From positions 806,001 through 870,000 of the forward strand of contig CM060731.1 in NCBI GenBank assembly GCA_030704615.1: a DNA stretch of 64,000 nt, given 5' to 3'. Positions within the stretch are counted from its first letter, which is position 1; every line of letters starts with the position of its first letter. The stretch comes from Takakia lepidozioides (taxonomy: Eukaryota > Streptophyta > Takakiopsida > Takakiales > Takakiaceae). A model generated the notes under the pieces. It saw nothing but the letters and a program-made list of their open reading frames with translations, was not told the origin of the DNA and searched no databases. Shown in pieces: positions 1 through 11,460 of the stretch. The position numbers and the translations under genes were made by a program.

Positions 1-1190
1 ATTGTGGGTTTTGTTCCTTGGAAGCACGGAGGTCTACACATGCTTCCACTATTTTGTGTTCGTACTCCTTTGGTGAGTACCAATACCTTTGCAGCTTCTT
101 TAACCGCGTCTGGTGCACAAAGGAGACCCAATCGGGTCCACCCTTCTCATAAGCATCCTCCATCGATTCAGAAGACTGGAAACGAACAGGAAACTATGCG
201 AGAAGACTGAAACAACAGGAAAAACTCTCAGTGGAAGAAGAGACGAGGACGAACACAGGAAGAACAAAAAGCAGTAAATAATATGAGAAAGAGTTCTTTG
301 CAGTTGGAGGAGCCTTCGCGTACTTACAGGAGCCTTTGTATTCGCAACGCTTGGGAGCTCGGAGGACTCTCTGAATCTACGGAAGGAGGACGGTCTGCTC
401 GCAGTGGTCGTGGCAGACCGAGGCGGGGTCAGCAGCGGGAAATGGAGATGGAGGGCACTGAAACGAAAATGCACATGGAAAGGGCAGAGAGACACATCGG
501 AAGACCACACAACTCGCGTGAAGAAGAAGTTCAAACTAACAGCAGACGGGCCATGCAAAATGACGTGGCGCGTCATCATTGGCGCCGGCAGCGCTGTCAT
601 GCATTTAAGACGGACAACAGACCCATTATCTAGCAGACTGTTCAGCGGACGGAGTGTCCAGCGGACATGCAGAACATTGTGCATCATTGGGCCCGCATGC
701 GCCGTCCACGCATTTAATAGGTCCGGCAGATCCACTGTCCAGTAGACTGCCAGGTGCCCACTTCCCAACAAACTTCCCAACAGACTGCCGCTGCAACCGG
801 CTGCCAGGCTGCGTCGACCAGCAGACTTTGACGTGCGAGAAATGATGGCCCAACAGACCCACCTCAAACAGACTTGCCGCACACCAGACTTGGCGAACTG
901 GTAGCTGAACATACTGATATCCCAAGAGAGGATTGTCATGCTTGCCGCCGCTGTCGGATTTAAGAGGGTCCACCAGACTCCCACGTTCTGATGTGGACGG
1001 CCCAACAGACACAGTACAAACAGACTTGCGGCAGTCGAACAGACAAAAGTGGCAGTCCAACAGACGGCTTGGAGTCCAGCAGTGGCAGTCTAGCAGTCCC
1101 AAGAGAGCCTTTGTCTGCGAAAGATGATTTAATTGGTGTAGCAGACTTGGACGTGGTGCAAAGTCTGGCCGAACAGACCCACTGTCGTGG
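1..1190. repeat. CAGAC-rich repetitive flank, no supported gene
   Basis: No reading frame here resembles a known protein. From about 590 to 1190 the plus strand carries many short CAGACT, CAGACC and GCGGAC words spaced 10 to 40 bases apart. These are the reverse complement of the GGTCTG word that fills the transposon starting at 2.3 kb. The stretch may be the end of a related element cut by the window border; that is inference. Confidence 0.4.
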
Positions 1191-1192
1191 CC

Positions 1193-1525
1193 CTTTGCCT
1201 TGAGGGCAGGGGGTCGGGACACAAGAGGGGCTGCCCCTGTGGTGGGGGCAGTGGCAACAATAGGTACGGGGGATGAAGCACCCTTGAGTGCCGAAGGCAC
1301 TCAAGGAGGCGGAGGCGCTCACTAGGTGGAGCCCCGCACACCGGGTTGCGGTGGGGGTGGTTCCACGAGGGGTGGTGGTAGCTTAGTGGGGCTTAGTGGG
1401 GATGGCATAGGACTCACCATGGGGCGGAGACCTTGTGGTGGGAGTCGTGGGTGGGCCAAGACTCACCGCGACTCATCACCGGGAGTCAAGGGTCTTCGTG
1501 GTGGTTCGCCATAAAAGGACGGTGT
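1193..1525 (+). repeat. LTR fragment related to the chromovirus at 51.9-58.8 kb
   Basis: Read as reverse complement, this piece follows the right-hand LTR of the gypsy element from about 58,745 down to 58,395. Shared blocks include the CCACCACAGGGGCAG region, the palindrome-like GAGTGCC/GGCACTC region and the GGCGAACCACCACGAA block. It is opposite in orientation to that LTR and lacks roughly 45 bases in the middle. It contains the ~71-bp block that is missing from the left LTR at 51.9 kb. No internal retroelement sequence adjoins it, so it is a solo or truncated LTR. Confidence 0.75.
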
Positions 1526-1544
1526 TGTTTGTGAAACCCCCACT

Positions 1545-2300
1545 AGAAAGAAAACGCGGAATAACCACTTTGTTAACCACTCATTTTGAGTGGTAAAAGA
1601 CACTAAACCACTCTGGCCCCAGAGTGATGAAGAACCAGTGGATTAGGACAAGTGAGTGGTAAAAGACATTACGTGGCATCAGTGGTTAAGGACAGTGGTT
1701 CGAACCACTCACGTCCGGGTCCACCTGTTCGCTGACATGTCACAGTGGTAAATTAACCACTGTGACATGTCACTGAGGTAAACCAACCACTTCTGACGTG
1801 TCACAGTGGTAAACTGACGTGTCATAGTGGTAAAGTAACCACTTCCGTTTTCCAATGGACACGTGGAAGTCGGTGGTCCGTGGATGATATTGGAGATTAT
1901 GTTGACATGTGACGACACTCTCAGCATAGACACGTGTCCTGTGTCGGTGCTACAAAATGGATGGAGTGAAAAATTCAATGACTTCCGAAACCACTTGTTG
2001 AGTGATTGCGAAATGACTCACAGAGTCATTCTATGAAAACTGAGAATATACAATATCACTCAAACCGTGGTTATGTGAGTGTGACGTCTCTCAACAGGTC
2101 AATGGAATGATTACCCACATAGTGGTATGTAAGCTGTTTTGAATCATCCATGGTGTCTCTCTGAGTGGGAACTATGGATTGGAATGATTACTAACATAGT
2201 GGTGTGTAAGTGATTAGGAATACCATTGGAGGAATTAATACCACTAATATAGTAATATATAGGTGATTACTTATACCACTGCAGGAGTGGTAATGGAGGC
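1545..2300. repeat. Tandem AGTGGT/ACCACT repeat tract
   Basis: Short words AGTGGTAAA, AACCACT and TGTGACATGTCA recur in both orientations. Between about 1735 and 1850 they form imperfect units of roughly 35 bases. No coding frame is supported. The tract stops at the inferred left end of the MULE. Confidence 0.6.
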
Positions 2301-2310
2301 AATTGTGTGT

Positions 2311-2640
2311 ATTGCCTCTCATTTTTGAATAATTGGGAGTTTATGTCGCACGTGTGGGACAGGGCGCGCACGCCCGCACGGACGCGGGGTCGCCCTCCCC
2401 CGCCCCACCCACCCCCACCTGTCAGCCGCGCACCGCGGTCGGTAGCCCCGCAGCCGCCCGCGGCCCTGCCCGCACGCCGCCCAGCCCGCCCCCGGACCGC
2501 GGCCCCCGCCCGCCCGCCCGCCCTCGCCGCTGGGTCCGCCCGCCATCGGGTCCCCAGTGAGTCTGCCCAAGCTCGGTCTGCGAGGTCTGCCCGCAGACCA
2601 CCCCAGACCGGCACAACAGACCTAGACGCACCCCAGATGA
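2311..2640 (+). repeat. Left terminal inverted repeat of the MULE
   Basis: The first ~60 bases (GCCTCTCATTTTTGAATAAT onward) match the reverse complement of 12,350-12,411 at most positions. After that both ends pass through very GC-rich tracts dominated by CCCGCCCG, CGCGGCC and CCCCCACCC, and then into GTCTGC-rich sequence. Alignment beyond the first 60-100 bases is by composition and order more than by identity. Confidence 0.6.
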
Positions 2641-2838
2641 TGTGCCGCCCATCTCACCGTGATGCCGCGCTGCTATCGTAGCCGCCCGGATTTAGGGCAT
2701 GGCAGCCGCCGCCAATCGTGGGCGAAGTCTATTTCATTGATTTTTTCCTCCCTCTGGTATGTTCCTGCCAACGCGCTTCCGTCCTGCCAAGAACGTGCGT
2801 GTTGTCGTCCTTCGCTTCCACTTTTCCAGGTCGTATTG

Positions 2839-5800
2839 CAGGTGCTTTCGAGTGCGCGAAGGGGTACTGCAGTGTATATGGCAGCGGCCGTCGATGCCCA
2901 ACCAGAAAGCTTTCTTATACGTCCACTGCGACAATGTCTTCAAACACCTAAAGATGGGCCATTTTCCTGCAAAGACCTTTATTGGAAGAACGAGAGTCGC
3001 TCAGGATACATGGGCTCTCAAGTGCGGGTCCGCACGACATGTATTCCCTGGCAGAGAGTGCCCGACTTTGTACTTGGAGAGGAGAGTAGAGACGGGTGTT
3101 CCACCCAATTTTACATAAATGTACATATTAACACGAAGCCCGGACCGCAAAGAGCTCCAAGAGCTAACACATATCTAACCTCTGTCATGTCTGCACCATA
3201 TCCCCGCACTGCCTCTTTGTTCATGCCCTGTGCTTGTGCTTGCCGGACATGTACATGCATGATATGTAGATAGGGTTTAGGCTGTCTTACATGCTTGCAG
3301 AACTCCATGGGTGTCGATGACATACTCCGGTGTCGATAACATACGACCCTGTCCAGGTATCAGTGTTGCTATGGACCAGAGGACAAGCGCACCAACAATT
3401 TGACTGTCACGGATCCTAAAGTCAAGCGAGGAGGTCCGGACATTGGGGCTAGAAGCAGTAATCCTCACAAAGGTCCAAGACGAAAGAAAAGCCAATACGG
3501 CGAGTCTTACAAGCGTGGGTGTCTCTGTTGTTTCAAAGTCTCGCAATGTTATCTTGCTCCAGACATTGGGGTCATCACATATTATAACAACATGCAACAC
3601 CTGGATGTGTCCGGAAAACCCTCTCATGGCGGATATGCTGAGTTCTAGTTCAGCCGATATGCTTATGCTCCACATATTAGCGAGGAGCTCAAAAAGTGGA
3701 TCATGGAATGCTTGTCTCGAGGCTTGAGTGTCGCCCAAGTCATGATTGAACACAAGGAGCACGTCATGCAGAACAGTGACTTGGGGGACGCATGGACACG
3801 CGACGACTTTCTCCTCGAGCAAGATGTCCGAAATCTCGCTGAAAAACGAGCCTGGCAGACCTTCAAAAAACACGTTGATGACGCACAATCCGTGCGTATG
3901 TGGAAAGATCAAAACCCGGACTCGGTCTTCTTCTACCAGGAGGAATCATTGGCACCCACATTTCAACATTTTGATGGAGATTTGACCTTCACCATTGGGA
4001 TTCAGACTCCTTGGAAGCGGCGGAAGATGTTGGACTTGGGCCATGCGCGCATCGTAGCTTGTGACGCTACATTTGGAACTAACCATCACAAGGTCTGCCA
4101 TGGACCCTCTCCACGGGCTTCTGCTAGCATGATAGCATACTACAATGGTCTCCCACTCTTGTGGTGCATTGCTTATTCGTCCTCAATCCCGATAGACCTA
4201 ACTGTTGTAGACCCTGTCCCAGTACACCCTGTTCCAGTAGACCTTCCACTGCACTCTGTTTTAGGGCAGACCCTTTTGCGTGTTCACCCTGTCACAGTAG
4301 ACCCTGTGCCTGTTCACCAAGTTGCAGTACACCCTGTGCGTCTTCACCAAGTTGCAATACACCATGTGCGTTTTCACCCTATTGCAGTAGACCCTGTGCC
4401 TGTCGGTACGACACTGGTCTGCTAATTACAAATTGTCATTTCATGCAGTTCCCCTTGTACACGTTGATGGTGTTCGACCAATGATTGAACAGAATTCTGG
4501 TTGCATACATTTTGTCAGCACGCAATCGAACATCAGACCTTATCCCGTGGATGCTAGCATTGCGTGATGCCCTCCTTCAGGAAAAGCCCAACTGGCGGCC
4601 AAATGTCTTCATTGTCGACGACGCTGATGCAAAAATCAATGTAATCCGGTATGCCACATCTCAATCTGCCCTATGGTCTGCTGTATGGTCCGCAACAAGG
4701 TCTGCCATGTCTGGTCTGGTATGCCACATCTCATTCTGCCCTATGGTTTGCCCTATGGTTTGCTTCAGGGTCTGCTATATGGTCTGCCCTATATGGTCTG
4801 CCCTGTTTAATCTCATGCTTGTGGCAGTGCTGAATACGAATGCCCGGTTCAAGCACTTCTGACTTTGTGGCCGCATGCAGGTCTGTTTTCACAGGAGTAT
4901 GCATTTTCCTTTGCCTTTGGCATGTACGGAAGGCCTGGGTCAAGCAATCATGCCAAAAAATCAGTGATCCGGGAACATCCTCGAAACTGTTGGCAGATAT
5001 GGGCGACCTTATGTACTGCAGAGGTGGACCGCAGAAAGAAGACGAAGCTGTGAAATGGGTTAAGAAAAAATTGAAGGCAATGAAAAAGAAATATCCGTCT
5101 AGTCAGTTGTTCCTCCACTACATTCATGTGTACTGGGTTCCCAAAATCGCTATGTGGTGTACTGCTGCCCGCAACATTCCACATGCAAGCCAAGATACTA
5201 ATGCGAGCATCGAGGCATACCACGGAAACTTAAAGGCGAGACTTAATATGGGCAAAGGCAAAATGACCGGTCGAAGAGCCGATTGGCTCATATGGGAGTT
5301 GACTGGGCGTGTACTGGTCCACTACTGGTACGACATTCATTTGAAGACGCATGGGTTTATTTGCAACGATTAACAGGAAAAGCACATTTCCAGTGCAATA
5401 TGTGCAGCCCGTGACATACCTCTTTCACGTGTGACTTTGCCTGCAGCGCCTGGGCAGCCTGCTTACGTCATCAGCTCCTCCGATCCGAATACAACGTACA
5501 CCGTGTTCAATCCAGAGTCGAAGTGGGCCTGCTGCACCTGCCTGTGGGCGCTGAAAGGCAATCTGTGCAAGCACCAGGTTCGGATCATAAAGTTGCTAAA
5601 ACTAGACCTGCAAGATGGTCTCATTGTCCGGACATGTGGTTCCCACTTCGGTACTGTTCACGGTGGGCTGGAGAATTTGGAAACATGCGGTCAAGCACAA
5701 AGGGTGTACCAGTAGTGATAACCCCCACCGTAGGGGCCAGTTCGACCCATGGAGTGCAGGCGGCGTCTAGAACGGGACCACAAAGTGTTAATAAACCCCA

Positions 5801-6077
5801 GGACAAAATTTTGTTGCGAAGCCGAGCTAGCCAGCTCCGGGAGGGTATGAAGGAGGCGGCTGTTGCATTGGAAAAGAAGTTGGAGGAACCTGCTTCACCA
5901 AATAGAGCTGGGAAGAAGCGCATACCAGATGGCGTGGCAGACCCGAGGGTAAAAATAATTTCCCCCCCAAAAGGCGTTGCAAAAAAACCGAAGTCCGGAG
6001 TATACATGAGTGTTGACTGGAAGGTCTGCTTGGAAGTGGAGAGCGAAGTTGCGGAGCTGCGTAACAAACAAAAGTAG
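2839..6077 (+). pseudogene. MULE transposase with zinc finger and SWIM finger, disabled
   Basis: Reconstructed coding blocks are about 2839-3183, 3355-4092, 4449-4648, 4828-5372 and 5434-6077. Block 2 has a Cys-rich module (RGCLCCFKV, then Q-H-x10-H-G) resembling the WRKY/GCM1 or FLYWCH fingers of MULEs, and ends in VACDATFGTN, the first catalytic Asp region of the MULE DDE domain. Block 3 has PLYTLMVFD and IVDDADA. Block 4 has FLCLWHVRKAW and a NASIEAYHGNLK box typical of the C-terminal catalytic region. Block 5 has a SWIM finger (CCTC...LCKHQ). The gene is broken: TAG at about 3646, a TGA where the second copy has Trp (about 4481) and a 14-base frame-breaking insert at 4881-4894. Its introns are full of GGTCTGC. 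Family assignment is firm; splice borders are manual. Confidence 0.8.
4195..4412 (+). repeat. Minisatellite inside a transposase intron
   Basis: Units of about 18-21 bases built on GTAGACCCTGTGCC and TTGCAGTACACCCTG are repeated around ten times. The array sits between the DATFGTN exon (donor at 4093) and the PLYTLMVFD exon (acceptor at 4448), so it makes up most of that intron. Confidence 0.8.
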
Positions 6078-6364
6078 TGTCGTTGGTCTGCTTGCGATGC
6101 TTTGAAGATACCAAGTCTATGGGTCTACAGCAAAAAGGTTGTATGGATCTACTTAATGGGTCTGCTGGGTTAGATGTGGCTGCCGTTTGTCCGCTCCATT
6201 GGCCTGCTCCGTTGGTCTGGTCCTTGGGTCTGGAACCGTATCCGTTGTAGGTCTGGTCCTTTTGGGTCCGCCAGCCCGGTTCTTAAAGGGTTTTCCCAAG
6301 TTTGTGTGGGTTCACTGCCTGATTTGGCTCCACTTTCAACGCACATATCTCTGAGGGAAAAGCA

Positions 6365-7344
6365 ATGCTGTACTTTTTTGAAAACGACCCACAGTTTGAG
6401 TGCAATATTTCCACCGAGGACCTCAAATCGCTAGAGAAACAGGAATCCGAGGTTACAGACCGATTGCTTGAGTTGTGGTGTAGGTTTTATCAGAAGGATC
6501 TAGATGTCAAGACATATAATGATGTTGCTATTTTGCCGACGTGGGTTTGGAGTGTAGTGAAGATTCACTGGAGTGCAGGTCAGGAACGGGTTCGCTCGCA
6601 GGTGGAGCACGGATTGACAGTGCATCGTATGGGGAAGGACCTGAAGACCTGCAAGTACATACTGGTACCAATAGTTGATGGGTAAGTGCTCTGCGTTCGT
6701 GCGTACCACTGTTTCTCTGCCCTTTATCATTGGTCCACCATCACTGGTCTGCAACATTGGTCTGCCCAGGTCTACCAGTCTGCTCAATGGGTCTGCCATT
6801 TTGATTTGCAGCTGTTCCCTTGTGCTGATGCGCCCTGCGTTGTGACAGGTCTCATTGGAGTTTGGTGATTATTGACCGGGTGCTCCGCGTGTTCACTCAT
6901 CTGAACTCAATCAAGGAGATGCACAAACCCATGGAGATATTGCCATGGGTTCGAAATGTGTATGGAGCATGTCTCGGCTTGGAGCCGCACACTGCGTCGT
7001 GGGACGAGGCCACTGGATTCAATTTTCATGTCCCTGAAGTGCCACAACAACCCTTCTCTTGGGAATGTGGCTTTTACGTCATGTCCTTTATCGAGGGGAT
7101 CTATGACTGGTTGAAGGGCGATCGTGGCAAAGGACTTAGAGAGAGAGGAAAGCCGTTTACCTCAAAGTGGTTTACATTCCGCTATGCTTGCAGGCAACGC
7201 CTAAAGTGTGTTGGGTACATTTTGAAAGCACTCAGGACTATAGAGAATGTAGTTATAGAAAGACAGTTGTCATCTAGGAAGATCTTGGACGTGTCAGACT
7301 CTTCCGAAGTCCGGGTTATTTCATCTAGGCCTGGCAATAAATGA
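6365..7344 (+). CDS. Ulp1/SENP-like C48 cysteine protease carried by the MULE
   Basis: Two exons join in phase: 6365-6681 and 6849-7344, removing a 167-base intron packed with GGTCTGC. The junction reads VPIVDGSHWSLVIID, the usual run into the catalytic His of Ulp1-type SUMO proteases. Downstream, QPFSWECGFYVM supplies the oxyanion Gln and nucleophile Cys. The usual acidic residue lies after the HW box; the local sequence is FTHLNS where many family members have a D-S pair, so the catalytic Asp is not certain. The first exon is rich in charged helices and matches nothing I recognise. Known members cleave SUMO or related modifiers; in MULEs the role is unknown. The start is the first ATG of the open frame and could be further upstream. 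This gene is open apart from the intron, unlike the transposase next to it. Confidence 0.75.
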
Positions 7345-8410
7345 AAATTCACTCATGCGGTCTGTGGTGCAGGTCTGTTCATTTTTGTATATGATATACA
7401 CTTTTGTGGAACATTTCATTAGTCTGCTGTCGTGGTCTACTGCTAAACATTTCTGCTCGATGTTTTGTATTGAGTATTGCTCCACGTGGTCTGCTTGTGA
7501 ACCGATGTATGCTGTACTCCTGGCCGTGGTCTACTTCTGAAGTGATTGGTCTGCTATCTCCACGGAGTGGACTTAATTTGGACCACTGTTGTTGGTCTCC
7601 TCCATGAAATAGTGGTATACCAAATTCGGTGGCATAGGTTAGTCCCATCGTTAGTCGATTGTACTGTCTTGGGCTACCCCTGTACTGTATTGGTCTGCTT
7701 CATATGGTCTGTGGAACATTTCATGAGTCTGTTGTCGTGGTCTACTCTACTACTACATTTTGTATTGAGTAATGATCCGCGTTTTGCTGGTCCGATGTTA
7801 TTGATCTGTCGATATATGCAGTTCTCCTCGACGTGGTCTGCTACTGAATTAATGTTATTGGTCTGCTACCTCCAGTGGACTGAGTTTGGACCACGGTTGC
7901 TGGTTTGCTCCGTGACATAGTGGTATACTAAATTCGGTGGTCAACTAAATGTGGGGCACAAGTCAGTCCCATCGTTAGTCGAGTGTACTGTCTTTGGTCT
8001 GCTTCATTGAACTATGTTTGCTTCATTACTCTACTACATTCGTTTACTGGTTCACTTTGGCTCATTTTTCGACTTCATGATCTCCTTCATCAAACGTTTA
8101 AAAAGCACATTAAGGGAGTCGCAGATGCTCCGCCGCATTGGTCTATTACATGTCAGTGCTGGTCTACTGCAGGTGGTGTGCTATCATGGTTTGCCGAAAT
8201 GGTCTAATTCAGGTGGGCTGCAATAACGGTATGCCGATCTGGTCTATTGCAGGTGGTGTCTGATTATGGTCTGCCGAATTGGTCTACTTCAGGTGGTATG
8301 CGATAACGGTCTGCCAATCTGGTCTACTGCAGGTGGTCTGCCATAATGGTCTTCCGATCTGGTCTACTGCAGGTGAGAATTGATCTACCGCATTGGACAA
8401 CTGCAGGTCC
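7345..8410 (+). repeat. GGTCTGC-rich spacer between converging MULE genes
   Basis: The hexamer GGTCTG and near variants (GGTCTA, GGTATG) occur every 20-60 bases, always in the same orientation. At 8150-8400 they form loose tandem units of about 55 bases around GGTCTACTGCAGGTGGT. No supported coding sequence. Confidence 0.7.
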
Positions 8411-8415
8411 TTTCC

Positions 8416-11400
8416 TTAGTTAGATTGATCCATCTTTCTCAGTTCTGGACGATGAGACACCTGCCTCAAAGCCGAGTAAATATGGCTAACAGGGGGAAGG
8501 GCAGACACACGTTTCCCCCCATTTAGTTTCATTTTCCGCCGAGCTTGAAAATGTTCCACAAAATCCTTTTTCCTCTTCAATGACATATTGTTGTTGTCTT
8601 TTACACGATTGAACGCTCGTGCTGCAGCCGGGTGTAACATGCCGGAAGCTTTTTTGACGAGGATGTCCTGCATTTGCCCTCGGCAAACACGCACCGTAGA
8701 CAAGCAATGGTGTATAAGGTATGCGTCGTTGTGTACAAGGTCAAGCAGGTCGGTTATCTCCCGTTTCAAAATAGCTTCCAACAGGTTTGCCGTGAGCAAT
8801 GACTCTGCCATGTTCGGGGTTGCGCTTGCACGCAAGTTACCGCTTTCGAAGTCGTATGCTACCATGTCGTCGTGTTCGCACCTGCAACGGACCACGAGCT
8901 GAGACCTCAGACGCCACAACCTTCACACGAATATCAGACAACAAAACATCAGCAATGACCACCCAAATGCACTAGGAAAAAAAAATGGACTGCAAAAATG
9001 CAATGGAATCAGACCTTTGTGGGCGCTGTGGGTGTCTGCAATTGCATCACTCCTGTGGCAGGTACATCTTCGACTATAGTGACTGGTTCCACAGAATGAG
9101 AAGGGACAGAAACATGTGCATGTGTTTCGACAAGGTCTGATGAATGGTCTGCTATGGGGTCGAACATGCGGAGCACCCTATCAACAGATTGGTCTATTGC
9201 CAGTAGTGGGTCTACAGACGAGTCGGGGTCCACAAAAGTAAGCGGCGAAATGGCCAAAGATGCATCCTCATCTGCAGTAGACCCTGCCTCTAACAGATGG
9301 GGAAGGTCACCAACCAAACTGTCACAGTCATAGTCCATTGTTGCAATTGCAGAATTGGTCTGTACTATGGATAAATGAGCACTGACGCCTTCCCGGTTCT
9401 GTTTAGGCAGTGCTGTGTCAAAAGGTCTGGTGGCAAGGGTAAGGTCCACTACCATTCTCTGCTTCTCAGCAGATGTTGCAGTGGGGTGGAAAGGAATTGC
9501 TCCTCTCATTTTCGGCAACTCGTATGTGCCAGGGAGGATGGGCGTTGCTTCCTGGGTTATCGCCAGGTCTCCAGATGGTCTGATGTCCAACACTGGCAAG
9601 GTCTGTTGATGTTGGAATGGTGAGGTGTCGGCGTCCATACCTGCATCGCGATCCACTTCTGCGGTGCATTTGTCAAGCAATGTACCAGCCAGGGTGTCCT
9701 CCGGCAAGGTCTGATCTTCTCTCCTCTGCTCCAACAAGGTCTGATCAGGTCTGCACTAGTCGGGAAATGTCTGCTCTGAGACGGTCTGGTGTGGTGTGGT
9801 GTGGTGTGGTCTGGTATCCTTTGGTCTTTTGGGGTATGGTCTGTTGTGCACTCGGATCGTCTGGAGTCCTGCGTTGTGGTCTGGTCTGCTGTGGTCTAGT
9901 CTTCTGTGGTCTGCTCTTGTCTTGTCTGGTGTGGGGTGGTCTGGTCTGATTTGGTGTGGTCTGGTCGTGTCTGGTCTTGTCGAGTCTGCTGTGGTGTGCT
10001 CTGGCCTGCACTGATCTGCTCAGGTATGATTTCCACTGCAGCAGTCTGCTTCGTCAATGTGATGGGTGCCCGTTGATCTGGAAAGGTCTGCCCATGTCCA
10101 ATCTGGAAGTTGTTATCTGCAAAGGTCTGCATAACCAAGGTCTCCCCGGTAATTTCGGGTAAGGTGTGCAATGCCTCGACGAAAGTTTGTTTTGGCAACG
10201 AAAAGTTTTTGTCACCCACATTCTCTGGCTTGGGATCACTGGCAATCCAGTCAGGGGTCTGCTGGTTGGCATGTCGGTACTTGGGATTTGGCTGGGAAGG
10301 GTCTACTCGCTCCACAGTCTGCTCGCTGCGGGTCTCCTGGGTCTCCATGGGAGTTGGGTTATGTGTGTCTGTTGTTGTATGAACTCCAATGAGCCTACAC
10401 TTAACGGGTGACTCGACTCCAGTATGGCCACGGAGGGCTCGTAGAAGCTGCCTTGCACCATTGGCGTACTCGTCAAGAGCATTCCGAACAAGCTCGTCCT
10501 CTGGATCATACTCTGCAACATGTCACAAACACGTCAAAACAAAGCACTCATCCCTGGTCTGCTAACAAACGGAAGAATACATGGGGGTTTGATTCACATG
10601 GGGCTCTGTTGGTTGTCATGGTTCATAAAGTCTGCTAGAAGGTCCTCGTTTGTGGTCAATGTCAAGGTCTGTTTAAAAGGTCTGTTCAAAAGGTCTGTGT
10701 AAAAGGTCTGTTTAAAAGGTCTGTTAACAAGGTCTGTTAGGTCTGATGACATACCATGATCTAGGACTGTGGTCCATAGCCCAATATCTTTCATAAGCCG
10801 ATCCATGAAGGCCTCGTCAAGCTCTCCTAGAACTGCAACACGGTCCTCTGCTAGAAACCCGCTCCAGAGCACTTGGAAAGCATGTCGTTTGTTGAATGCA
10901 ATGTCGAAAACCGCACACTCCTGCACAGTCACAAACCACATCATGGCGTCTTGCGTGATACTTTCCTGAGCCTCTTCGCTTCCGTGCAGCAGGTCCATCC
11001 GTAGGTTGTGAAGGTCTTTTTTTAATTTGGTGTAAGACCTGAAATTGCCAAATTGCATCCATTGACGGCGGAGGAAACAATCTGCCATCTCCTCAAAAGC
11101 ACTCTCTGTCAAGCTCGCTAAGTGCTTCGGACGAACACCAAATATTGGGTGGGCGATGGCCATGTGCCTTATCTCCAGTGGGCATGGGTCGTGCATGAGA
11201 AAGAGCTGCGCAATAAGCGGTGGCTCGGTCTCCTCTGCCAGAAGCGCCACTCCATACTCACAGGCTTTGTCCAAAACACGAGTCGCCTCCTCCACCGTGA
11301 ACTCCATTGAGGAGTGTTGCAGAGCAAAGGTCCACCGGGAGGCGACAATGCGGTGAAGCCCATTGAAGAGTGGGGTCCTCCTCATCAGTTGCAATTCACA

Positions 11401-11460
11401 CATGCATCTCAGGGACAAGTCTGATGAGAGGGCAAACAGGCTGAAACGTGCCCTCACCAC
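8416..11460 (-). CDS. Unrecognised multi-exon gene inside the MULE, opposing the transposase
   Basis: Minus-strand exons read in order as about 11,460-10,755, 10,512-~9,900, 9,737-9,009 and 8,882-8,416. The first junction (GAT CAT G / AG TAT GAT) is in phase with clean GT-AG sites. The first exon encodes a mostly helical, acidic protein segment (EEATRVLDKAC, FEEMADCFLRRQW). The middle is low in structure, rich in Gln-Thr dipeptides that arise from translation of the CAGACC hexamer. The last exon is basic (MSLKRKKDFVEHF) and ends with a stop at 8416. No ATG opens the first exon at 11,460, so a 5' exon is probably missing. I know no family for it. It could be an accessory MULE gene like the non-transposase genes of Mutator elements, or a captured host gene. 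The link between exons 2 and 3 is not resolved. Confidence 0.5.
9780..10010 (+). repeat. Dense GGTCTG/GGTGTG array
   Basis: Around twenty copies of TGGTCTG, TGGTGTG and TGTGGTCTG lie almost head to tail. On the minus strand this falls between exons of the opposing gene or in a Gln/Thr/Arg-rich frame; which one is not clear. Confidence 0.8.
10660..10745 (+). repeat. Short tandem array of AAAAGGTCTGTTT units
   Basis: Five or six units of about 17 bases (AAAAGGTCTGTTTA with small changes) in a row, just past the donor site of the first exon of the minus-strand gene. It shows that the hexamer can spread by local tandem duplication. Confidence 0.85.

Noticed and set aside
100-1005. 301-residue minus-strand frame at the left end
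   Set aside because: Low-complexity composition, no motif and overlap with the CAGAC repeat; it looks like chance openness.
2307-2681. Proline/arginine-rich ORF in the GC-rich MULE end
   Set aside because: Open in several frames on both strands because of GC content; it is the terminal repeat, not a protein.
4195-4412. CRISPR-like array
   Set aside because: Units are contiguous without unique spacers, inside a eukaryotic transposon intron; it is a minisatellite.
9745-10011. Minus ORF rich in Gln, Thr and Arg
   Set aside because: Direct product of the GGTCTG array and in a different frame from the flanking exons.
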